From the NCBI GenBank assembly GCA_963971225.1, contig OZ020270.1, positions 23,571,689 through 23,635,688 on the forward strand: a stretch of 64,000 nt of DNA. The letters are read 5' to 3'. Position 1 is the stretch's first letter. Every line of letters starts with the position of its first letter. This DNA is from Melieria omissa (taxonomy: Eukaryota; Arthropoda; Insecta; Diptera; Ulidiidae). Below, piece after piece: positions 1 to 10,217 of the stretch. Below the pieces are notes generated by a model. The model had not been told where the DNA came from, did not search any database, and worked only from the letters and a program-made list of their open reading frames with translations. A program made the translations under genes and the position numbers.

Positions 1-600
1 CAGACATGCTATACACTAAGACTACCTAACGAGCTTTTCGAGAAGTTGGACCAGACCGTTGACCTGCGTGTCTTTCTCAACAACTTCCGGGAGCATATGC
101 CACACCAACGCGAAGCCCGCAACCAACGCGACACAGCGACCACGCCCACAAGCACCGGTCAACCACTGCTGGACGCCGCCCCGCTTCACATACAATTCGT
201 GCATTATCGGCAACCGCCACATGCACCGTATTTTCCGGCAGCATCACCGTCCCCCGGCCAACTCCAGACGTCTCATCCGCCACCGCAGCCACATTCGTGT
301 CAACATACGAACGGGTGAGGTTCCACATCTCAACGTGACTCCGTCACTAGAAGGGGAGTACTGTGGCGGCACCACCAGGCGAGGAACGATGTGGCAACAT
401 CACGAATGTAAAAGCCTGCGAATGCAACCCTGCGAATGCTAGCTTGGATCGCCATTTCCTGTTTTCCGTCTCTTCCTGGTTTGGCTGCTGGCGTGGGCAG
501 ACGTCCTCAACTTGTAATCAAATCATTATCGTGCAATCAGATAAATATTGTGTAATCCTTAATCCAATAAGTAAAACGGCCGCTTAGGCGGCCAAAAATG
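1..600 (+). other. Possible 3' end of an LTR retrotransposon
   Basis: About 300 bp of GC-richer sequence with an open plus-strand frame (46-318) that I do not recognise is followed by a purine run (AGAAGGGGAG near 350) and then TGTGGCGGCACCACC at 362. That resembles a polypurine tract followed by the TG start of a 3' LTR. A polyadenylation-like ATAAATATT lies near 541, and a perfect 6-bp stem (GGCCGC, TTAG loop, GCGGCC) sits near 578-593. No second LTR is in the window, so the call cannot be confirmed. Confidence 0.25.
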
Positions 601-752
601 TGCATCCACAGCGTCACCTGTTGAACTGTTATTGAATTAAATCGAACGAAACGTGCATCCACAGCGTCACCTGTTGAAATGTTATTGAATTAACTCGAAC
701 GAAACGTGCATCCCCAGCGTCACCTGTTGAACTGTTATTGAATTGAACTGAA
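595..752. repeat. 53-bp tandem repeat, about 2.8 copies
   Basis: The phrase TGCATCCACAGCGTCACCTG recurs at 601, 654 and 707 (one C variant in the third copy), an exact 53-bp period. Each unit continues into TTGAACTGTTATTGAATT and a CGAACGAAACG spacer. Divergence between copies is only a few bases, so the array is young. No coding potential is evident. Confidence 0.9.
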
Positions 753-1130
753 AAAGTTATGCTTCCCAATGCATATTATTAACCCATCGTTGGCTCCATC
801 AGGTTTTTATTTCCAACAAAAGGAAAAACACGTGTCGGTTTCTTTATCATTTGGAGCACTTTTGTCATGTTTGAAGTAAAAAAACACATTAGATCATTAA
901 CATAGATCTCCATGCAAATTTTTGACTCATCGTGGAATTGCCAAAATTTGTTTAGAAAATAATGAAAAATATATATTTACATACTTGTTTTTGATTTCAA
1001 GAGTTTTAGAGTTTTCAGCAATTTTGAAGTCAATAGTTTTATAAATTAAGTGTTTTAAAAGTTTCCTTAACAAACGTTTAACCCGTCGTTGACCGCGCCA
1101 GTACTTCCAGCAAGTTTGAAGTCAAAAAGC
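753..1130. other. AT-rich interval, decayed dispersed repeat
   Basis: No gene is seen. Parts resemble 19080-19230 in the same orientation (TTGATTTCAAG followed by a T-rich stretch and TTTTGAAGTCAATA), so it is probably a worn copy of one end of the dispersed repeat described at 15215-19520. Confidence 0.4.
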
Positions 1131-1332
1131 CCAAACATTTATGTTTTTACTGTGCGACTTACAATTCCAAAGCTATTCAATTTAAAAGATTTGAGTTGTT
1201 CAATACCCTTGTTCAATACCCACCCCATTCCCTCTGTGGAAAGATATGACTAAATGGTAAATTCGTACAAAGTTTTATTGATGTGCGACTAACAGTTCCA
1301 AAATTACGCGGATAGTTTGGGCAAAGAAAATA
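1131..1332 (+). repeat. Fragment of the CCACGCCC dispersed repeat
   Basis: Contains the phrases TGTGCGACTTACAATTCC, CCTTGTTCAATACCCACC, CCATTCCCTCTGTGGAAAGA and TTGATGTGCGACTAACAGTT. These match the half-units of the array at 7690-8460 in the same orientation. It is one to one and a half half-units long, has no ORF, and is likely a remnant of that family. Confidence 0.7.
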
Positions 1333-1745
1333 AACATACAGAATGCGCATGTCATACAAGCAAAAATTTTGTATGGCGGGTTCTAACATTGGAACCCGCG
1401 CTCTGCTCGCACAGATCACGTATGTGGTGAGAGCGTTGCTTTACAAGCGAGAACGTAGTTTTATGTGTTGCGCTCTTTGGTTGCGCTCACTGCAGCGAGT
1501 GTGCGTTAGTACATTGTTGTGGCGTGAAATTATTGCAAGGTGAAGACGAACGCTGTTGTTGTTGTTGTTGCGCTGGCGAGAAGCTGAAATTGTAAAACGA
1601 TTTCTGATTTCTGGCTGGCTTTTGTTCTTCTTCTACAAGCCTGAACGGCGTCGCATACTGCTCCTGAACTTATTGCAGACAGTAGTGTGCGCAAAATCAT
1701 AGAAAAGAAAATAAAATATGGTTGGCGTGACGACTTATGTGGTCG
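1333..1745 (+). repeat. Dispersed repeat, copy 1 (partial)
   Basis: Shares long stretches with 16840-17100 (plus strand) and 30850-31250 (minus strand): GCGCATNTCATACAAGCAAA at the start, then GCTCACTGCAGCGAGT, GCTGAAATTGTAAAACGATT, GGCTTTTGTTCTTCTTCTA and AAAAGAAAATAAAATATGG at the end. This copy lacks the hAT MITE that splits copy 2 at 16253, so it shows the empty site GCTCACTGCAGCGAG. No protein is evident. Confidence 0.75.
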
Positions 1746-1749
1746 CTAC

Positions 1750-2440
1750 AAACAAAGTTCCTGAAGAATTTATCAAAAAAGTAGACCTAATATTTGATTG
1801 CATGAATAGGGCAATCGGATAATTGCTTTAGATCGGCTTTACAATTGAATAATGAGTCGTACAAATTTAGAAAGATTTTTTTAATTATTTGAAAGATGTT
1901 AAATGTATGGATGATTCAAGTTGTATTTTTAGAACTAAAATCTGTTTTTTAATCACTGATAAAATTAAGCAATAACCCACATAAATGTTTTATAACAAAC
2001 ACGTTTTTTAACCAAGATAAATTAGAAAATACTTTTGCAATTTTGGGACAAAATTCAAGTAGTACTCGGTCAAGTGTAACAACTAATTTCGAAGATACAC
2101 AGGATTCTATGAATCAAAACCTACTACATGCTGAGACAGACGAAACTGTGTTTTTATTATTTTATTTCAGCAGTAATTACAACAATTATTACAACAAATT
2201 ATTTTGTAGATAAAAACTTCGACAATCGAGTAAAAATTAACATAGATAATAATTGTGGCATATGTTTCCAAAAACTAAGAAATGATAACCTTTTCACTGC
2301 GCTAAGTGAAACATTTTCCATAAAAATTATCAATCGGTTACAGACATTTGCTACCTATTTGCTCCTTCGGATTTCCTAGTGAATGCTGTGACAGTAAATA
2401 AAAAAAAGGAAGTTCCAAACGATGCAAAACATAAACAATT
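1750..2440 (+). pseudogene. Decayed P-element-like transposase, C-terminal part
   Basis: Broken reading frames carry peptides that match, in the same order, the better-preserved P-like gene at 41246-43069. The matching pieces are FIKKVDLIFDCMN near 1773 (FISKIDKLFDCMN there), NQDKLENTFA near 2014 (NQDKLENLFS there), and FHKNYQSVTD near 2313 with FAPSDFL after it. In P-family transposases these lie in the C-terminal third, past the GTP-binding and catalytic regions. Multiple stops and frameshifts rule out function, and the divergence suggests a different and older insertion than the 41 kb copy. Confidence 0.7.
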
Positions 2441-2835
2441 AAAAAACAACAAAAGAAGAGCTGTTTACATTTTTCTCGAGCTGTGTACACATAAAATTGG
2501 ATTGTCAACACAGCTACGCGTGGGCAGACGTGCCTTTTTTACTCCCGGTTTTTAATGTTTTTATCCGTCTCGCGCGTGTATTAATGTTCGTCCGCCTGTT
2601 GTGTCTGTCTTTTTACACAGTGTCAGCTACCCCGCGTGTGCCATCAAAGAAGTTACAAATTGCATATTGCAAAAATAAAATAAAAATGCTAAAACGAAAT
2701 CAATCACCGAATCCTAAATACCGTTAACTCGCCGTCCGCCGCATTAAACTCTGCTCGCGTGGTGTTGTTTGTGGTTCTCTTTCCGTGTTTCCCTCCTCCG
2801 TCCGTATTCAGTGGCGCTACATGCGGTCTTGTTCG
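2441..2835. other. Region upstream of LINE-A ORF, possible 5' UTR
   Basis: No ORF resembles a known protein. The last 200 bp are pyrimidine-rich and lead directly to the hairpin at 2836-2906 and the LINE start at 2957. They may be the internal promoter and 5' UTR of that element, but its 5' boundary cannot be placed because no TSD was recognised. Confidence 0.3.
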
Positions 2836-2906
2836 GCACTGAGAAATTGACTGTTCTGTGGTAAAGGCATAACACTTACCACAGAGCATAATCAATTTCT
2901 TAGTGC
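2836..2906 (+). ncRNA. Long near-perfect hairpin, pre-miRNA-like in shape
   Basis: Bases 2837-2850 (CACTGAGAAATTGA) pair with 2892-2905 (TCAATTTCTTAGTG) with one G-T style mismatch, and 2836/2906 extend the stem as G-C. Inside, CTGTGGTAA (2856-2864) pairs with TTACCACAG (2876-2884), leaving a terminal loop of about 11 nt and one asymmetric internal loop. The size (about 70 nt) and shape are those of a pre-miRNA or structured leader. It sits 50 bp upstream of the LINE-A ORF. Whether it is transcribed or processed cannot be told from sequence. Confidence 0.5.
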
Positions 2907-2956
2907 GGCAGATCTCATTCCCAGCTACTTTCCTTGTTCTTTAGCCCATATAGACC

Positions 2957-5826
2957 ATGGTGGTGGACAAATTCCGCATAGCCTTCTGCAGCGTGCGCGG
3001 GCTCAGGGCGAACTTTTTTGCCGTATACGCATTTGTTAACCTCCATAAACCCCATGTAATGGCACTAGGTGAAACCCAGGTGTGTGGGGATGCAGATCCA
3101 CTGGATTTTCACATCCCTGGTTACCACCTACTGCCATTATTCTCTCCTCACAGGGGTCTTGCCATTTATGTGTGCAGTAATGTTGCGTACCAGTGCCAGC
3201 AACAACTATACACAACGGATGCCGAATTTAGCTCCATGTGGGTTAAATTCAATATCCAGTCGCACATTCTGCACTTCTGCTTCCTATATAGGAGCCCGAA
3301 TTCAGGGAGAGATTTTACGTATAACAAGTTTGATCTTCTCTCTGATTCTATTTCTCAGATTCTGGAATCGTATCCGAATAGTGAAATTGTAGTTGCTGGT
3401 GATTTCAATATTCATAATTCCGATTGGCTACGCCATTCCAGCCACACAACTCCTGAAGGCTTATTTGTCGAGCTCTTTGCCGAGTCTAATAACTTGACTC
3501 AATTAGTGCATGAACCAACGCATATCTCCTGCGTTGCGGGGCAAGCTCTCAATACTCTAGACCTTTTTCTCACTTCACATCATGAAAAATATGATGTTGA
3601 AATGCACGCACCTCTTGAAAACTCGGACCATTGTACCATTTTGGCGTCTTTCTCATACTCTTCTATCCGCAATGCTTCGCTCTTAGTCCCGAAGCACCTA
3701 GTGTGGATGTATGATAAAGCTAACTGGAGTGGACTTAATGAATTTTTCGCACACTTCAATTGGAAATTGTGTTTTCTTGATAGAAACATAAATGCCGCAG
3801 CCAAAATGGTTGAAGAAATTGTATTATTGGGAATGCGGTCCTTCATCCCCAATAAGCAAATTTGCATTAAACCCAAGGACAATATCTGGTTTAATGAGAC
3901 ATGCAGAATTGCTGTCAGGTCTAAAGAGGAAGCTTTCAAAGCATGGCAGGCAAATAAAAATGCCACCACTGAACAGCTGCGTAAACAGGCTAGAAATCGA
4001 TGCAATGCCATCCTAAGGCGCCAAAAGTTTCTGCACGAACAGCGCCAAAGGAAAAAAGTTCTTCAATGCCAGCGTGGTAGTAAGAACTTCTGGTCATTCG
4101 TTAAGAAGGTGAAGAATCAAACATCGTCTTCCATTCCAACTCTTCTTAACAATGATCAAATCATCACTCACTCGGTTGATAAAGCTAATTTGTTGGCTAA
4201 AATTTTCGCAGAGAATTCCTCTCTGCCCCCCAGCGAGCAACCACTACCCGTAGTCGAGAATGTATCTTGCTCTATGCCAGAAATTCATTTTCGAACACGG
4301 GTAGTTAAAAGAGTGCTTGCAAATCTCGATGTAAATAAGGCTTCAGGGCCGGACGGCATTCCAACCCTTATTTTGAAAAAATGCGCTACTTCGCTGGCTT
4401 GTACATTACGCAAACTTTTCAACATGTCATACACCACAGGTGTATTTCCGACATGCTGGAAGGTAGCAAATGTTCAACTAGGAAAAAGGCAAGACTACTG
4501 ACCCTGCGAACTACCGACCTATAGCAATCTGCTCGGTGCTTTCCAAAGTAATGGAAAGCATTGTAAACTTCAACCTTGTGAAGTATCTGGAGCACAATAG
4601 ACTGCTAAGTGTCCGCCAATACGGCTTTCGAAGACAACGATCGACGGGAGACCTTATGGCGGTCCTCACCGAGAAATGGAACCATAGCATTCTAAACCTC
4701 GGTGAAAGCAAGGTTGTTGCATTGGATATTTCTAAGGCCTTTGACCGGGTGTGGCATAAAGCACTCGTGTCTAAATTGATTGCCTATGGCGTCGGTAGTA
4801 TTTTCTCTCGTTGGATTACGAGCTTCCTCTATGATCGTTCTATTCGTGTTGTAATAGACGGCATAGCCGCGGAAAAGCATTCCCTTAGCGCGGGAGTGCC
4901 GCAGGGTTCTGTCCTTTCTCCAACCCTTTTCCTTATCTTCATCAATGACCTATTGTCGTCGACGAAGAATCCCATCTACTCGTTTGCGGATGACAGCACC
5001 ATTTGTCATTCATACTCCTTCACAAAGCGCCCCAGCTCTGTGGAGATTGAAAGAGAAAGGCGCCGTATGAATGACACACTTAATAGACACACTACAAACA
5101 ATCTACAAGTGGGGTCAAGCGAACAGGGTCGATTTTAATCCTCGCAAGACCCAATGTTGCCTGTTATCCCACAAGCGAGTCTCCCCTCATCCCAACACAT
5201 CCCTGGTTATGGGTGGTGTGAGTATTGCGAAATCGGCAGCTCTTGATGTTCTGGGCATGCCCATTAAGAATGATCTTCGTTGGAACGATCATATTTTTGG
5301 CGTGTCGAAAGAAGCAGCCAAGTGCCTCGGCTTCTTAAAGCGGTGCAAAAAATATTTCACCCCGTCCGATCTCCGCATTATTTATACCACCTATATCCGA
5401 CCTAAAATGGAGTTTAACTCGCACCTGCGGGCGGGGGCTTCAAAAACTCATTTGGAGCTCCTGGACCGGGTGCAAAACCGTGCGATTAAACTTATAGGGG
5501 ACAGTAGAGCATCCAGCTCTATTGACTCCTTAGAACATCGTCGAAACGTGGCGTGTGTGGTGTTGTTTTACCGATACTTTTTCGGTAATTGCTCAGTGAA
5601 GATGAGCAGTTTGATGCCATCACTCTGGGTATTCCCACGGGCAACCCGTGCATTCCACGTTGAAACGATGTTCCAGCGCACTACGCATTACAGAGAAAGT
5701 TCGTTTCTGGCCCGCACAGCGCGACTGTGGAATGGTCTCCCTGCGGATATCTTCCCCAGCACTTATGATCTCGATGGGTTCAAGGCAAGAGTCCATAACC
5801 ACTTCACTCTTAACCCTATCTCCTAA
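2957..5826 (+). pseudogene. LINE-A endonuclease-reverse transcriptase, frameshifted
   Basis: The first frame (2957-4501) opens with an APE-type endonuclease (ALGETQ metal-site region, VVAGDFNIHNSDW, ENSDHCTIL) and enters RT at KASGPDGIPTLI. A single-base shift near 4480-4530 moves the frame to 4536-5138, which holds YGFRRQRST, the motif A region ALDISKAFDRV, AGVPQGSVLSPTLF and the catalytic FADD in YSFADDSTI. A second shift near 5060-5100 moves to 5071-5826, the thumb and C-terminal part ending in the LWNGLPADIFP tail typical of this LINE group. Catalytic residues are intact but the two shifts inactivate the copy. The ATG at 2957 follows ACC and fits the start of the endonuclease. Confidence 0.85.
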
Positions 5827-5930
5827 CCTTTATATCCTTCCTGAACCAACGCAATGCCTCGCATTAATAGGGGTCATTCCCTGCGCGTTTGTTTGAAATA
5901 AAAAAAAAAAAAACAAAAAAAAAAAACTAC
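2957..5930 (+). mobile_element. LINE-A, jockey-superfamily non-LTR retrotransposon
   Basis: One EN-RT coding region is followed by a short 3' UTR ending in an A-rich tail (about 5899-5925). The 3' UTR sequence around 5822-5895 recurs in inverse orientation at 13664-14098 with its own poly-T, which confirms that this is the 3' terminus of a retroposing family. There is no ORF1 in the window for this copy. Clade assignment beyond the jockey/CR1/Rex1 group is uncertain. Confidence 0.85.
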
Positions 5931-6206
5931 AACAACAACAAACAATGGCGTCGTTGAAACGACGATCATTGCGCTGGCTGGTGTTGCTGTGAGAAATTTG
6001 CACAAAAAATTATTGAGTGACCAAAACAACCACCAACGCCTCAAACAGCGTTGCCACAAGAAAAACAAATTAATAAAAATAACCAAAATGTAACAAATAT
6101 AACCAAAATGTTTATTTGACATAAACAACTACTTTACTTTTACAAAACAACAATACTTTTACAGAAAGTAGTCGTAAAAAAGTGTTGTTGACTCTTTTAA
6201 AGCATA

Positions 6207-6653
6207 CAGTCGTGTCTGGGTACAGTGAACACCCTATATAGTGATTTATTAGATATTTTACATAGAGTACTCTAAATAGTAAACAAGCGAAAAATTCTAA
6301 ATAGTGAACAAAATTCTGAAAGCAATTACAAGCAAAAACCAACAAAAAACACAAGAATGAATCAAAAATGAAAGAGGGTATTCCCCTAATTTGTATTTTT
6401 GCTGTTGGTTGTTACAAAATCAGCTATTTCTTGACCTTAGTGGCTATGTTTTTTGTCGAGTGCAAACCGATTGTGGTTAAAAGTACGGTTTTTAATTTTT
6501 ATTTTAATGATCTTTTAAATTTATATACACACAGTGTAGTTTGAGCAAATAAAACTAGTTTTTGAACAAAAATTCTAACCTTGATATTGTGAACAACCTC
6601 AATACTGTGAACAGGCCTTGCAAAAATTAGTTCACTATGTCCAGACATGACTG
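6207..6653. mobile_element. pogo/Tigger-type MITE, copy 1
   Basis: Left end CAGTCGTGTCTGGGTACAGT and right end ACTATGTCCAGACATGACTG are inverted versions of each other, flanked by TA on both sides (6205-6206, 6654-6655). The short phrase TAGTGAAC/ACTGTGAAC recurs near both ends, as in pogo-superfamily elements, whose TIRs begin CAGT. No transposase ORF remains. A second copy begins at 19702. It is inserted inside the hAT element 6046-7465. Confidence 0.85.
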
Positions 6654-6709
6654 TAGTTATCAATTTAAAAAATGCTGCTTACTCTTTTACGAGAAAAAGC
6701 AATGACTAT

Positions 6710-7224
6710 AGCGGCCCTTAGACGGTCGCACATGTTTGCAAACATGTGCGATGGGGGAAATGTGCGATGAGCGTTTACACGGTCAAACATGTGCGCACAC
6801 TTCAGTTGTCTCGCTGCTGCCAACGAAGCAACATGGTATGCGCTTTCGCATCAATTTCTTTAAATTTGCATAAAAGCACCTCATATGCTACGTTTCTTTT
6901 AAATTTATTTTTATATTCTTCGCTTTTCACTTTCCACAGTTCGGGATGGGTTCTATACACTTGAATGAACTCCTTCCACAACATTTCATTTCTTTGCGAC
7001 GCCATCCTCACTGTTCGCTGTCTACCGATCGAATGACAAAATGCAATATGTGCGTCACACAGCCGTTTACACGGTCGCACATGTGCGTCACGCCGGCAGA
7101 GAAATCAAAAAATTTTGAAAACCGTCGCACATGTCCGACGACACGAATTTCTTGCGTTTACACGGTCATTCTTCTCGTCGCGCCGCACATGATTGCGGAC
7201 ATGTGCGACCGTCTAAAGGCCGCT
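6710..7224. mobile_element. PIF/Harbinger-type element, internally deleted, copy 1
   Basis: The termini are AGCGGCCCTTAGACGGTCGC and its inverse ending GACCGTCTAAAGGCCGCT, flanked by a 3-bp TAT duplication (6707-6709, 7225-7227). A relative at 12815-13320 has TTA on both sides. A 3-bp T/A-rich TSD fits PIF/Harbinger. A MADF-like coding remnant (minus strand, 6802-7080) lies inside, consistent with the second protein of many insect Harbinger elements. The DDE transposase is absent, so the copy is non-autonomous. It is nested in the hAT element. Confidence 0.85.
6802..7080 (-). pseudogene. MADF-domain remnant inside Harbinger MITE
   Basis: A 92-residue minus-strand frame contains LWKEFIQVYRTHPELWKVKS followed by EYKNKFKRNVAYEVLLCKFK. 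This is the pattern of a MADF DNA-binding domain (aromatic-x3-I-x3-Y-x3-P-x-LW, then Y-x2-K and a second helix with aromatic and Ile/Leu positions). Harbinger elements encode such an accessory DNA-binding protein beside the transposase. The frame ends soon after the domain, and the homologous stretch in copy 2 (near 12930-13130) has small deletions. I infer a relic, not a host gene. Confidence 0.6.
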
Positions 7225-7689
7225 TATGAGTTGTCACTATCAATAAGTATCAATATTGTTGCCACTCCCAATAATATTGTGCTCATTGATATTTAAGCTA
7301 CATTTTGTATCAGTGTGCTGTATTCTAAAAGATACATTTTGTCATCAGTGGGCAATGTTCTAAAAAATAACCAAATGGGATAAAAAATCACCAAATAACC
7401 AAAATCCATTTTCAAAAATAAAAATAACCATTTTTGGTTAAAAATAGCCAACACGGCAACGCTAGCCTCAAAGTACACAGGAGAAGCGGTACTTTCACTT
7501 CATGTGTGTTTGTTGTAGCGCGTGCTTCAGTTCACACAGTCAAAGAGCGTAAACTGAAGCGCTTGCTCTCCTGCTGGCACCACTCTTTCCCTTTTGTGGC
7601 TTCTTCCCGCTCTATGAAGCTCGCAAACAAAAATTTGAATTTTTGAGCTCAGATGCGCCTTCTATACACTTCATATTCTTTGGTTTGGG

Positions 7690-8460
7690 TCAAACAAATG
7701 TGCCACGCCCTTGTCCAACGCTCATAAAATTTTAACAGTAGAATAACACATCTATGAGGGACGGTACACTTACTTTCAATGATGTGCGGCTTACAACTCC
7801 GAAGCTATACCATTTAAAAGAAATGAGTTGTATAGGCGGTGCCACACCCCCTTGTTAAATACCAACCCTATTTCCTCTGCCGAAAGATATGATTAACTGG
7901 TAGGTTCATACCAAGTTTCATTGATGTACGACTTACAGTTCTGCTGCATAAAAAATGTGCCACGCCCCTTGTTCAACGCCCATACAATTTTAACAGTAGA
8001 ATGACACATCTATGAAACGACGGTACACCAAATTTCAATATTGTGCGACTTACAATTCCGAAGCTATTCCATTTAAAAGATTTGAGTGGTATGGGCGGTG
8101 CCACACCCCTTTGTTCAATACCCACCTTATTCCCTCTGCCGAAAGATATGATTAACTGGTAGGTTCATACCAAGTTTCATTGATGTACGACTTGCAGTTC
8201 TGCTGCATAAAAAATGTGCCACGCCCCTTGTTCAACGCCCATAAAATTTTAACAGTAGAATAACACATCTATGAGGAGACGGTACACTAAATTTCAATGC
8301 TGTGCGACTTACAATTTCGAAGCTATTCCACTTAAAAGATTTGAGTTGTAAGGGCGGTGCCACACCCCCTTGTTCAATACCCACCCCATTCCCTCAGTTG
8401 AAGGACATGATTAAATAGTAAGTGTGAACTAAATTTAATTGATGTGTGACTTATGGTTCC
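7690..8460 (+). repeat. CCACGCCC array, 257-bp period
   Basis: TGCCACGCCC starts at 7701, 7958 and 8217, a period of 257-259 bp. Each unit is two related halves of about 128 bp. One holds GCCACGCCCCTTGTTCAACG and ACAGTAGAATAACACATCTA; the other holds GCCACACCCCCTTGTTCAAT, CCATTCCCTC and GATATGATTAACTGGTAGG. Related sequence occurs at 1131-1332 and 27668-28268 (plus) and 32051-32610 (minus). No ORF is present. The family is dispersed and partly tandem; its class is unknown to me. Confidence 0.85.
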
Positions 8461-8900
8461 AAAGTTATTGTCTAAAAATGTATTCTGGTGGCGCCACGCC
8501 CCGTTTTCCCGACTTTACTTTTTTTATAAACCTTCACGTAACAATTTCGAACAAACCCGCCGAAGGAAGTATCCAAGTTGGTCCAGCCGTTCTCGAGTGA
8601 TAAGCAGTCGAACGGACCACGTTTCATTTTCTCTTGGTCAAGTAGTTTTTGAGATATCGTGGTCACCGCAAAGGCATTTTTCAAAAAACATAATTTGGAG
8701 CAAATCACGTTTAAAGTTTGCCTATCGTCTGTCGCAAGGCAGATAGCGCGCTACAAATCGAGTTGCTACTTACGATCTACTGCTCGGATTGACTTGAAAT
8801 TTTGAACATAAACTCTTAAAGTATGTTTGTTCGAAATAAATCATAACATTTTTTTTCGATTTTTTGACTCATGAAAACGTATATAACCCCTTAAGTGTAC
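8461..8900. repeat. Distal part of the CCACGCCC element
   Basis: It continues the array with another GCGCCACGCCCC at about 8489, then GTTGGTCCAGCCGTTCTCGA and a stretch ending AAAACGTATATAACCCC near 8890. The phrase about a minimal force on neighbouring bases is typical of long dipteran non-coding repeats, but I see no TIR or coding remains. It is probably the end of the element to which the array belongs. Confidence 0.45.
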
Positions 8901-9082
8901 GAAGACTTTATTGGAAGTAAATACACGTAAGCGACTTTTTTTGTTTTTGGTTTAAAACTTTTAAACTATTTAATGAAATATTTTAATTTTTGTTGTTGTA
9001 TTAAAAATAAATGCCAAATAAACAGATCTGCATCGACACTTTTTCAAAATTCCTACAAATATTTAGTTTTTTTAATAATTAG

Positions 9083-9361
9083 TTAGTTCTGAACCAGGTG
9101 TTGTACCAAGACTTTAGTGGTACACTGTACGTTGTCAACAGGGAATGGAAGATCAATTTTGGGGCGACATTTTGGAGCCAAATATCTACGCATATTTCTC
9201 AAAATCCGACGGAATTCCAACCAGCAATTTAAAAACTCTATGTTTTCCAAATGAGTTGCGATTTGTTGAAAACTTGTCACAAAGCAAATGCTGTTGAGGC
9301 AGCGTGCGCCACAGTCACGAAACAACGAATCAATCTTTAAACCTTCCACAAATGCCTTCAC
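9083..9361 (-). CDS. Unrecognised Cys-containing ORF, possible exon
   Basis: A 92-codon minus-strand frame starts MKAFVEGLKIDSLFRDCGAR and includes four further cysteines; it ends in a stop at 9083. The composition looks like a folded protein segment rather than random sequence, and it does not match any transposon protein I know. The first codon is probably not a true ATG start (the track may begin at an alternative codon) and no signal peptide or clear splice sites were identified. It could be an exon of a host gene, a captured fragment, or chance. Confidence 0.25.
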   Translation of the reverse strand: MKAFVEGLKIDSLFRDCGARCLNSICFVTSFQQIATHLENIEFLNCWLEFRRILRNMRRYLAPKCRPKIDLPFPVDNVQCTTKVLVQHLVQN

Positions 9362-9950
9362 AGTTATTTAGAACTCAATGTTTGGGACAACTGTCACAAA
9401 AGCTAAAATTTTGCTTGTTGCAAGAACCTAAGTTTTTTGTGTCGTAATACAAAAAATTCTGATTAGTTTTAGTCTTTTAATAACACTTTACCAATACTTC
9501 CCGTCGCCCAAAGAAAGCGTCCCACCAATTAAGCTTCCGCTTACGGAGGGAAACTACCGTTTCAGTAAAGCGGTGAACTGTAATTTTTTCTGTTTGTCGG
9601 ATTTGTTGGCATTTATTGGCTGCTCTTCAGACTCGTCGATGCTGCTTATCGAAATCTCATTTCGGAATTCTTGCGTGCTTTGCAACAAAAATTATGTCCG
9701 CATACCGGTGCGCGCGTGTGTGTGTGTCGACACGCACGCACACACTCGCAGGTGTGGAACACATCCCTGTCGGAAATGGAACGATGAATCAATGCATTAC
9801 AGCAGGGGTGCCCAAAACCTTCTTATGGAAGAGCAAACACCAATACATAAAAATTAATTCACACTCTAGACAACAAAGAAAACCTACGTGGAAGATAACT
9901 GTCGTCAATTTGCACCAACAAAGCATACTGCGCTGTGTGTTTATACTAAA
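9362..9950. other. No gene; GT/CA-rich palindromic stretch
   Basis: The interval is mostly unremarkable. At 9711-9752 alternating GTGTGT is followed by TCGACACGCACGCACACAC, an imperfect inverted repeat centred on a GTCGAC site. No coding or RNA feature is supported. Confidence 0.4.
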
Positions 9951-10045
9951 ATGCTCAGCCTATGCCGACGATCATTTACAAAAACAAATGAGGAACTGGA
10001 ATCCTCAGCCTATGCTGAAGAGCATTTACAAAATCAAATGAGCAA
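9951..10045 (+). repeat. 50-bp tandem duplication
   Basis: CTCAGCCTATGC at 9954 recurs at 10004, and the following bases (CATTTACAAAA, CAAATGAG) match with a few changes, giving two copies of a 50-bp unit. Both stay open in the same frame, but I see no protein that would explain it. Confidence 0.8.
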
Positions 10046-10217
10046 CGAGAGCATAGGGCATGGGCACTTCTGCATTACAGTATGCTTATTTTTCGTTGTA
10101 GAGTACTCCATATTTCCGTTACGAATTCCCATTACTTTTTTAAAGAAATGACTGCCTGACGTAAGCATTATTTCGTAAAGTATGGGAATGCATGGGGTTT
10201 TTCATGCACGAATTCCT

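Larger units (their letters stand above)
6046..7465. mobile_element. hAT-type non-autonomous element holding two nested MITEs
   Basis: The ends are CAGCGTTGCC at 6046 and GGCAACGCTA at 7465, an inverted pair. They are flanked by a perfect 8-bp duplication GCCTCAAA (6038-6045 and 7466-7473), the TSD length of hAT elements. Without the pogo-type insert (6207-6653) and the Harbinger-type insert (6710-7224) the element would be about 450 bp. Inside the ends are repeated AACCAAAATG/CATTTTTGGTT motifs in opposite orientation. No transposase remains. The left part recurs at 19525-19701. Confidence 0.9.

Noticed and set aside
7690..8460. Regular repeats with unique-looking spacers as a CRISPR array
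   Set aside because: Units are ~128/257 bp, degenerate and dispersed elsewhere in the window, the DNA is clearly eukaryotic, and no cas-like gene exists.
9711..9752. GT/CA alternating palindrome as a regulatory element
   Set aside because: Looks like an ordinary dinucleotide microsatellite with imperfect symmetry; no further support.
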